Source of the DNA: an uncultured Cellvibrio sp.
Lineage (GTDB): Bacteria > Pseudomonadota > Gammaproteobacteria > Pseudomonadales > Cellvibrionaceae
Assembly (NCBI GenBank): GCA_946481735.1
Contig: CAMLOU010000141.1
Coordinates: 1-10,797, forward strand
Length of the DNA: 10,797 bases
Direction: 5' to 3'
Part shown: piece by piece, positions 1 through 6,044 of the stretch
How the letters are laid out: every line of letters begins with the position of its first letter
Numbering within the stretch: the first letter of the stretch is position 1
Notes under the pieces: model-generated
What the model was told of the DNA's origin: nothing
The model's database searches: none
What the model saw: the letters and a program-made list of their open reading frames with translations, nothing else
Made by a program: the position numbers and the translations under genes

Positions 1-2
1 AA

Positions 3-659
3 CCCGGAGCAATCTATAAAGAAATCACCACTGAATTCCTGCCCATCTTTCAGAACAACCGACGTGATATTGCCTGTGTCCGGATCATTCCGGACGGCAT
101 CAACAATACCATTGATCCGGCGGACACCCGCATTCTCACTTATCTCTCTCAAAAACCGGGCATATAAGGTCGCGTCAAAATGATACGCGTAGGAGAAGGT
201 GCTAGCGACATCTTGAGTATTTTGGGATGGAAATTTAAATCCGTTATTTTCACATAATTGAACAGCAAAGGAATATCGTGCGAGCTCAGGAATTGATCGT
301 CTTGTGCTTGTCTGAGCCCAGCACTGATAAAATTCGGAGGTATTATTAGGGCCGCCATAAAGGCCAAAGGGATGAATATAACGATTTCCTGTCCGCCCCC
401 AGTCCAGGAATTTAATACCGAGTTTGAACGTTGCCTGGGTTCGCCTCATCATTTCCGGCTCACTGATACCCAGCTGATCATTGAAACTTTTTATTGAGGG
501 TAAGGTTGCCTCACCGACACCAACACTTCCAATGTCCTCAGATTCAATCAAAATAATCTGAAAGCGGGATCGATCTTTATAGCACGACGAAATACCAGCC
601 GCTGTCATCCAACCCGCTGTCCCGCCTCCCACTATTATTATCGTAAAAGGTTGCTGCAT
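3..659 (-). CDS. Flavin-dependent tryptophan halogenase family protein (partial, N-terminal 219 residues)
   Basis: The reading frame is open from an ATG at 657-659 to the left edge, so the C-terminal half is missing. The N-terminus has a Rossmann FAD-binding motif, GGGTAGW (residues 11-17). GVGEATLP (47-54) and TFKLGIKF (77-84) follow, the latter holding Lys79, which aligns with the catalytic Lys79 of RebH/PrnA. WHF-like 'YHFDA' and 'FIDCSG' segments further on are also typical of this family. The second signature (WxWxIP) would lie outside the window, so true halogenase activity cannot be judged. A Shine-Dalgarno GGAG (666-669) sits 6 bases before the ATG and supports this start. The gene follows the TonB-dependent receptor by 59 bases with a terminator-like hairpin between them. 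Members of this subgroup are known as frequent neighbours of TonB-dependent receptors in Xanthomonas, Caulobacter and relatives, where their natural substrate is mostly unknown. Family assignment is firm; function is open. Confidence 0.9.
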   Translation of the reverse strand, partial: MQQPFTIIIVGGGTAGWMTAAGISSCYKDRSRFQIILIESEDIGSVGVGEATLPSIKSFNDQLGISEPEMMRRTQATFKLGIKFLDWGRTGNRYIHPFGLYGGPNNTSEFYQCWAQTSTRRSIPELARYSFAVQLCENNGFKFPSQNTQDVASTFSYAYHFDATLYARFLREISENAGVRRINGIVDAVRNDPDTGNITSVVLKDGQEFSGDFFIDCSG

Positions 660-669
660 AACTGACTCC

Positions 670-708
670 AAAAAGATGGAGCTAACACTGGAAGATGTTA
701 GCCCCATC
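670..708 (-). terminator. Intrinsic terminator between the TonB-dependent receptor and the halogenase
   Basis: Read on the minus strand, a 13-bp stem (GATGGGGCTAACA against TGTTAGCTCCATC, one G-U wobble) closes an 8-base loop and is followed at once by five T. It begins 10 bases after the receptor stop codon. The T-tract runs directly into the GGAG ribosome-binding site of the halogenase, so there is no room for a promoter between hairpin and gene. It may therefore work as a partial terminator, or as an mRNA-stabilising hairpin, that lowers halogenase output relative to the receptor. Confidence 0.8.
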
Positions 709-718
709 AGTGGCCGAC

Positions 719-3700
719 CTAGAATTGCATCCGCAGACTCAGGGTATACCGGGTATCACTCTGGTTGATGGAATACTTCAAACGCTTGCCACCGTCTGAG
801 CTATTCTCCATCTGCTGCGTCAATAAAGCCTTTTCATCGGTCAGATTACTTCCGGACAAGCTCAGCTCAACCATATCGTTAATACGATAGCGAATGGATG
901 CATCAAGTTGACCATAATCATCCTGCCAAACGGGCGTTCCAATACAACAGTCCTGCACAGTCACGAGATATTCAGCACGCCAGTTATAGGATAACCGTGC
1001 AGACAGTTTATTTCGCTCATAGAACATGCTGACGTTGTAGGCGTCTTTGGACAGACCTTCCAGCTGATCCACCTGCACGCGATCCGATGCACCACTGGAA
1101 CCACTGGAACCGTCTTCCGATGAACTATTGACGCCCGTATTCTGGATTCCTTTGTTCTCAATGTAGGTATAGTTAGCCTGAACACCGAGACCACCCCAGG
1201 CACCTGGCAAATAATCAAATAAATGTGTTCCCTGTATTTCAAGGCCCTGGACTTTAGCACCATCGCCATTCACTGGCCCGTCAATCACAACATCTTTTGT
1301 AATGCCGTTATTGGTCATCTCACGAATATAGGTTCCGGTCTGGATATAATCATCAAAGGATTTTGTAAACAGTGCTAATGATGCACTGTTGGGACCGGAG
1401 TAATATTCAAAGCTGATATCCGCTTGATCTGCAATGGTCGGTTTCAAAAATGGATTGGAAGCATCCGCGCGGTAACTGACGTTAGCGCCAACAATTTCTC
1501 CATTACTGTCTTTTACCCACAATGATCCCGACTCATCATTAACGCTGGGCAGGTCAGCGGCCAGACGAATATAATTTCGCAGACTGCCTATATCCGGCCT
1601 GGACATCGCTCTTGAAACCGCTATACGCGTTACAAAATTGTCTGTTACGTCGTACTTGACGTTCAAACTCGGTAGTAAATTGTGATGCGTTGCCGAGGAT
1701 GTTCCGAGATTTCCTCCATTGTTCATAAACGCAATATCATCACCATCCAGATAGCAGGTAACTGTATTCGGTACTGGAGGGCGGGTCTCCGGTGCGTCCG
1801 GATCTGATGGTTGAGTTGCTTCACAAGGGCGACTTGCCAGGTCGTATTCGGGGAACTGCTCTCCACCGACACTGGTTACATCCGTCTTCACATAGCGAGC
1901 ACCGATATTACCGCTGACAGGTCGGCCAAATAATTGTAGATCGTCTCCACCAAAATCAATTTGCACATAAAACGCTTCAGATACCTCTGTCACGTTTAAT
2001 GACTCGTTGGGACGGAAACAGGTACCTTCAACTTCATCTATACGCGTTCCGGTATTGGAGCATATCGGAATAAAACCATTCACCGGTTGGCCCGTCGCCG
2101 CAGCACTATTGGTGTACTTCCAGTCCCGCATGGTGTCTGTATTCGGGAATACAAATAACTCACTGCCATCGGCAATGCTCACGCTGCCGTAATTCGATCT
2201 CCATTTATCGACCATCCAGGCATCGGTATAGCCGTTAAAAGTATATTCCTCACCATCGAATTCTCCTGTGTGAGCAGGACTATCAATGTTGAACCAGGCT
2301 GCATTATTGTTCCAGGAAGTAGACATGGCATGCCATCCACTTGCTTGGTTGACCTGTTGATCACGATCAGCGTATCTCACACCCGCCTTTATGCGCTCAA
2401 CAAAGCCCGAATCGACATCAAAAATAAAGTCTGCTCTGGTAGCAAATTCCTCACCCTCGTTATCACCAAGAAACTCCAGAACATGGCTTGGATAATAACC
2501 GTTGGGATTGGCATAGATACCCTGCCCTGCGTCTAACAGGTTGATATTGGTAGGACTGTGCAAGGTCACTCGGTTCAGATCATTGCGCAAGTCAATCTCG
2601 GCATTTGCCCAGCTCTTTAACCCGCTATTGAGGCGATATTCGTCCAAAGTAGAGTTGATGTACTGCACATCGAAATTGGCATGGAGTCTGTCGGTAACAT
2701 TCCATTTAAAGTTAAATCCGAAATCTTCCGTAACACTTTTTGAATCACTCACGTCTGCGCCAGTTTCAAAATTCGCACCAATGTATGGGGTAAGGACTGC
2801 TCCCTCCCCACAGCCTGCCCAATCATCAAGGCTCGCGCAGGTTTCAACCAGCGGTTCACCATTGGCATTCGCTGCAACCAGCGCAGATGCAGCATTATTG
2901 GCGCCCCACCAACCGTGATCCTGCACGATGGTGCCGTGCGCAAATAAACCATCATCAGAAAACGCAAAGGGTTCCGTGCCTTCGGCAGGCCGCACAATGG
3001 CACCCGAGCCTGTCCCGCCTTCGGTGATCTCCAGAAAAAGGCTATCAGCGCTACCCAAACCTGCCCAGCTGGTCCCGATACTTCGACTCTCGGCCGTATT
3101 TTCATATTGGGAGCGATTGTACTGAAGCGTTGCCAGAAAACGGCCTTCGTTGTCTTGCCACTGGAGCGCCAGCGCCGCACCTGTGCGCTGCCGGCTATAT
3201 TCACCATCAGAAAAAGATACACCCTGGGGTATAAAATACAGCGAGTCTTCTGCGTAAACGTCTCTGAAACGGTTGACCCGGGCCATCCTGGAGCTCTGCG
3301 ATGTGGCATCTACATCCGAGTAGGCGAAGTTAGCCATGACCCCGAATTCCCCAACAGCCGTATCGAAGCGAGTTGTATGAATGCCTGAGATTTCCGGTGT
3401 GCTCGATTTTGACAGGTCGCTGTAATTTCCAGCGACGGTAAGGACGCTCATTCGTTTATCGTGGTCAAACGGTAAGCGCGTTTTCAGATTGACCACACCG
3501 GAGATACCACCTTCAATCAGCTCAGCGGTTTGGCTTTTATAAATATCAACACCGCCCATCAACTCCGGAGAAACATCCCCCCAACTCAAACCACGACTGG
3601 AGGTTGCGCTAAAACTATCCCTGCCATTGAATTCACTTCGTACAAACGGAAGCCCCCGGATAAGGACTCCCGACGGCTCAACAGAGAATGCACCTGTGTC

Positions 3701-4012
3701 TGTGCGCGTTGCGAAACGCTCAACCATTACACCGGGAACACGCATCAAGGCTTCGGCGACCGATTTATCCGGAAAATCACCTAGTTCGTCGGCCGTGATT
3801 GAATCGATTACCGTGTTTGCGTTTCTCTTCAACTCTTGTGCTGACTCGATATTTCTACGAATGCCCGACACCACAACTTCTTCGATATCCTCATTCTGTT
3901 TTGCAGCTGAAACCTGGGATGGTTCTGCAGCATAGGTCGCAGAACCAACTGCCATAATGCTGGCTGCCAGCAATGTTTTTTTGAAACAACCATAGCTGTT
4001 ATTATTTGACAT
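719..4012 (-). CDS. TonB-dependent outer-membrane receptor, TIGR01782-like (Xanthomonas/Caulobacter type)
   Basis: This 1097-residue protein should form an outer-membrane beta-barrel that imports a ligand, probably oligosaccharides, using energy from TonB-ExbBD. A Sec signal peptide covers residues 1 to about 29 (KK, hydrophobic core, ATYAA then EP). A TonB box-like IEEVVVSG follows at 43-50. The plug domain spans about 65-180 and includes DFPDKSVAEALMRVPGV, typical of the TonB-Xanth-Caul family. The barrel ends in LSLRMQF with a C-terminal Phe, the usual assembly signal. There is no STN signalling domain ahead of the plug, so an ECF-sigma/anti-sigma link is unlikely. Predicted surface loops carry Cys pairs (392/401, 651/665, 730/753, 1022/1023) and a Ser/Gly-rich stretch (963-975). 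Upstream AGGCGG, 8 bases before the ATG, is a plausible ribosome-binding site. The gene lies 188 bases after GH5 on the same strand. A xyloglucan-oligosaccharide substrate is inferred only from the neighbours. Confidence 0.95.
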   Translation of the reverse strand: MSNNNSYGCFKKTLLAASIMAVGSATYAAEPSQVSAAKQNEDIEEVVVSGIRRNIESAQELKRNANTVIDSITADELGDFPDKSVAEALMRVPGVMVERFATRTDTGAFSVEPSGVLIRGLPFVRSEFNGRDSFSATSSRGLSWGDVSPELMGGVDIYKSQTAELIEGGISGVVNLKTRLPFDHDKRMSVLTVAGNYSDLSKSSTPEISGIHTTRFDTAVGEFGVMANFAYSDVDATSQSSRMARVNRFRDVYAEDSLYFIPQGVSFSDGEYSRQRTGAALALQWQDNEGRFLATLQYNRSQYENTAESRSIGTSWAGLGSADSLFLEITEGGTGSGAIVRPAEGTEPFAFSDDGLFAHGTIVQDHGWWGANNAASALVAANANGEPLVETCASLDDWAGCGEGAVLTPYIGANFETGADVSDSKSVTEDFGFNFKWNVTDRLHANFDVQYINSTLDEYRLNSGLKSWANAEIDLRNDLNRVTLHSPTNINLLDAGQGIYANPNGYYPSHVLEFLGDNEGEEFATRADFIFDVDSGFVERIKAGVRYADRDQQVNQASGWHAMSTSWNNNAAWFNIDSPAHTGEFDGEEYTFNGYTDAWMVDKWRSNYGSVSIADGSELFVFPNTDTMRDWKYTNSAAATGQPVNGFIPICSNTGTRIDEVEGTCFRPNESLNVTEVSEAFYVQIDFGGDDLQLFGRPVSGNIGARYVKTDVTSVGGEQFPEYDLASRPCEATQPSDPDAPETRPPVPNTVTCYLDGDDIAFMNNGGNLGTSSATHHNLLPSLNVKYDVTDNFVTRIAVSRAMSRPDIGSLRNYIRLAADLPSVNDESGSLWVKDSNGEIVGANVSYRADASNPFLKPTIADQADISFEYYSGPNSASLALFTKSFDDYIQTGTYIREMTNNGITKDVVIDGPVNGDGAKVQGLEIQGTHLFDYLPGAWGGLGVQANYTYIENKGIQNTGVNSSSEDGSSGSSGASDRVQVDQLEGLSKDAYNVSMFYERNKLSARLSYNWRAEYLVTVQDCCIGTPVWQDDYGQLDASIRYRINDMVELSLSGSNLTDEKALLTQQMENSSDGGKRLKYSINQSDTRYTLSLRMQF

Positions 4013-4200
4013 GCTAAATACCGCCTGATTTAGGTTTATGTGTGTGCATAACTTTTATAACTATTATCTTAATGCAACAATTTTTAGAGCCATCCTGCGA
4101 CGCTCTTCATGATTTTTCCTATGCCAAAAAATATGGAGCAATAAAATCCTGATAATCCTTCCAGTACTGCAAAGGAAAACCATTAATTGGAACTGATCTT
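4013..4200 (-). promoter_or_regulatory. Intergenic region upstream of the receptor, likely containing its promoter
   Basis: This AT-rich 188-bp gap separates GH5 from the receptor. On the minus strand a weak sigma-70-like pair, TTGTTG (4075-4080) and TATAAA (4054-4059), has a short 15-base spacer, so the call is tentative. An imperfect hairpin just after the GH5 stop (4156-4176, arms TCCTT/AAGGA) lacks a clean T-tract and is at best a weak terminator. No coding remnant was recognised here. Confidence 0.35.
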
Positions 4201-5535
4201 TTATAAAATCGATGAACTGGAGCTGGATGTACTTGATGCACTGCTACTCGCTTTCCCGGCACCCATTAACAGCGCATCTAAAAGTTGGTGGTCTGCTACA
4301 GCAGGCGTTGCGCGATCGAATAATGGAAAGGGGCTGTAGCCAATCTCCCACACGAAGGGCAATATGCCTGAAGAATTGGCACGTTCAGTAACGTATAGGT
4401 GGAAGTAAGCGCGCGATGCGCGATGCAACGTAAGCGAATCGCCACTGAGGTGATCCCGGAGAATAGCGCCATATTCACCCATCACCACCGGAATTCCCTG
4501 ATCGACAAATTTGGTTTTCATCAAATCAAATTGTTGATCAACCCAGTCCTCTTCACCCCAGGTTGCATTACGCTCGGTATCGGTTGTGGAATGAAAACCC
4601 TCTCCCCAATAGTAAGACATCAATCCCCAATCAGCGTCTTCTTCCATTAAGCCAAAATTGAAAGGACCATAAAAATGTATCTCAGCCATCTGCCGGCCGA
4701 CCACACTATCATTCGGCATTTGCTCCCATAGATCATAAGTGGTTTCGATATTTGTCGAGGGGCCTTGTACCACGAGTACGCGATAGGCATTTTTTCCGCC
4801 TGTGGCGCGAACGGTATCGACAAAGGTTTGATGATAGCTATCCAGGATCGCCATTCCTTCGGTGTCGCCCTCGTCTATTGGAGGCTCGTTGGCGCTGGCA
4901 AAAAGCAGATGCTCATCGAAGTCGCGCAGGTAGGTGGCAATTTGCTCCCAAAACGCCTTCTGCTTGGCATTCGTGGCCGCTTGCATGTCGGCATTGATAT
5001 TTTCATCCAGCCAACCACCATCCCAGTGAATATTAACGATGACATAAAGCTCGTTATCTACAGCGTATTGCACTACCTGTTTCACACGGTTGAGCCAATC
5101 AGCGCTGATTTCCGCTGTCTCCTGGTTCGAATATTGATCCCATGCCACTGGCAGCCGAACCGCATCAAAACCGCTGTCTTTGATAAGCTTCATATATGCC
5201 GCAGAAATTGCCGGGTTGCCCCAGTTGGTCTCCCCACCCATCGCTTCCAGCGTGTTGCCAATGTTGATCCCCATTTTTATCTTGCTGGCGATTTGCATTG
5301 CATCACTGTCCATACCAGCCGAATCCGGGGCAACTGGATTAGTGTTGTAGTTGGGATAGAGCCCGGCGCTAACTGATGAGCTGGCACCTGTCGATGAGGC
5401 GGCAAGGCTGGATGAACTGTCACCAACCGATGACGACATGCTGCTTGAACGCAATTCAGTACCCTCTCCCGAACCACCACAAGCAAGCAACAGCGAAGTG
5501 ACACAAAGCAGGATGCAGGTATTTATTATTCTCAT
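4201..5535 (-). CDS. GH5 family endo-beta-1,4-glucanase, surface lipoprotein (possibly subfamily 4)
   Basis: This 444-residue enzyme should cut internal beta-1,4-glucosidic bonds in cellulose-like glucans or xyloglucan at the cell surface. A lipoprotein signal ends in the lipobox LLAC (Cys19), followed by GGSGEG with no Asp at +2, which favours outer-membrane delivery. A Ser-rich linker spans about 30-57. The GH5 TIM barrel covers about 78-425: GINIGNTLE (89-97), WGNP (105-108), VRLPVAW (126-132), NIHWDGGW (168-175), the acid/base Glu217 in ANEP, His287/Tyr289 in EIHFYG, the nucleophile Glu354 in VMGEYGA, and the substrate-stacking Trp396. GNTLE plus WGNP suggests subfamily GH5_4, which includes endo-xyloglucanases; licheninase or plain endoglucanase activity remains possible. 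The protein stops inside a second Ser-rich tail (430-442, then Ile-Leu) with no carbohydrate-binding module behind it. It diverges from GH74, a functionally matching partner. A weak GAG 9 bases before the ATG may be the ribosome-binding site. Confidence 0.92.
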   Translation of the reverse strand: MRIINTCILLCVTSLLLACGGSGEGTELRSSSMSSSVGDSSSSLAASSTGASSSVSAGLYPNYNTNPVAPDSAGMDSDAMQIASKIKMGINIGNTLEAMGGETNWGNPAISAAYMKLIKDSGFDAVRLPVAWDQYSNQETAEISADWLNRVKQVVQYAVDNELYVIVNIHWDGGWLDENINADMQAATNAKQKAFWEQIATYLRDFDEHLLFASANEPPIDEGDTEGMAILDSYHQTFVDTVRATGGKNAYRVLVVQGPSTNIETTYDLWEQMPNDSVVGRQMAEIHFYGPFNFGLMEEDADWGLMSYYWGEGFHSTTDTERNATWGEEDWVDQQFDLMKTKFVDQGIPVVMGEYGAILRDHLSGDSLTLHRASRAYFHLYVTERANSSGILPFVWEIGYSPFPLFDRATPAVADHQLLDALLMGAGKASSSASSTSSSSSSIL

Positions 5536-5755
5536 AAGGCGTATCTCAATAGTTATTGTTAATAGAAACCCCTCTCCGGCTGTAACCTCGTTGGATACAG
5601 AACGGTCGCGACTATCCTATTGAAAGCTAATGAGATTCGAATAACGCTTTTCTAAAAAAATTTATTACTACACAAAAAGTACAAGTTTTTTTTGATTTTG
5701 CGGTAGTTTCGGGGTTGGCTAGCCGCGCCCCCACTATATTCATCGGCAGGATGAT

Positions 5756-5771
5756 GCTGTGCAGGCACAGC
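5756..5771. promoter_or_regulatory. 16-bp palindrome, candidate operator
   Basis: GCTGTGC and GCACAGC form perfect 7-bp arms around the two bases AG. It lies near the middle of the divergent region, 221 bases from the GH5 start and 274 from the GH74 start. A two-base loop makes an RNA hairpin unlikely, so a dimeric regulator site is the better guess. The regulator family is not identifiable from the site alone. Confidence 0.35.
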
Positions 5772-5831
5772 GGAACAGGATGTAGACACGACGATGCAGG
5801 CTCGGACAAGCAGATATCTTTTTGTAGCTCT

Positions 5832-5849
5832 CTGGCTGGCCTGGCTGGC
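5832..5849. repeat. 9-bp perfect tandem repeat (CTGGCTGGC x2)
   Basis: Two adjacent identical copies of CTGGCTGGC occur in the divergent intergenic region; each copy is itself made of CTGG-type subunits. It runs into the palindrome GGCGCGCC. It may be simple slippage or paired protein-binding half-sites. Confidence 0.6.
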
Positions 5850-5998
5850 GCGCCCTTCTGATTGGCACTAACAAAATTCTAAAAAAAAATAACAGGAATA
5901 GACCAGTGCAATAAATTTTCGCGTTTTAGATAACGGTTGATGGGCACCTTTATAAAAGAATACGGCCGACCTTCGCGAGTTTCTTACCAGGAAGCAAC

Positions 5999-6025
5999 AT
6001 GCTTACTAATAACGAATCTTACTAA
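5999..6025 (+). other. Possible 8-codon leader ORF ahead of GH74
   Basis: An ATG preceded by AGGAAG (5989-5994) opens a short frame encoding MLTNNESY and ends at TAA, 19 bases before the GH74 ATG. It is not in frame with GH74. The Shine-Dalgarno match is as good as that of GH74 itself, so ribosomes could load here. It may be a leader peptide coupled to GH74 translation, or chance. Confidence 0.3.
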
Positions 6026-6033
6026 TAACGAAT
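6002..6033 (+). repeat. 16-bp perfect tandem duplication in the GH74 leader
   Basis: The unit CTTACTAATAACGAAT occurs twice back to back (6002-6017 and 6018-6033) and ends immediately before the AAAGG ribosome-binding site of GH74. Both copies are identical, which suggests a recent duplication or selection for both copies. It lies in what should be the 5' untranslated region. Confidence 0.9.
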
Positions 6034-6044
6034 AAAGGTACACC

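Larger units (their letters stand above)
5536..6044. promoter_or_regulatory. Divergent intergenic regulatory region between GH5 and GH74
   Basis: This 509-bp non-coding stretch must hold the promoters of both gene groups. It contains an AT-rich block (5650-5700), a GC-rich middle with a 16-bp palindrome (5756-5771), the palindromes GGCTAGCC (5717-5724) and GGCGCGCC (5847-5854), a 9-bp tandem repeat (5832-5849), and a 12-bp palindrome CAATAGTTATTG (5547-5558) close to the GH5 start. TATAAA at 5951-5956 could be the -10 box for GH74, but no good -35 box sits 16-18 bases upstream. I could not fix either promoter. No regulator gene lies in the window. Confidence 0.6.

Noticed and set aside
2749..3309. 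186-codon open frame in another frame of the receptor gene
   Set aside because: It overlaps the receptor coding sequence on the same strand, and its translation is rich in Arg and Pro with no family resemblance.
4156..4176. Hairpin downstream of GH5 as an intrinsic terminator
   Set aside because: The stem is short and interrupted by an internal loop, and no clean T-tract follows on the minus strand.
4765..5376. 203-codon open frame antisense to GH5
   Set aside because: It is fully inside a well-supported GH5 gene on the opposite strand, has no recognisable domain and no clear ribosome-binding site.
5756..5771. CRP-like site at the intergenic palindrome
   Set aside because: CRP sites have TGTGA and TCACA separated by six bases. 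Here the TGTGC/GCACA arms are separated by only two.
5999..6025. Similarity between the leader peptide MLTNNESY and the receptor N-terminus MSNNNSYG
   Set aside because: The match is short, low in complexity and rich in Asn/Ser, so chance explains it.
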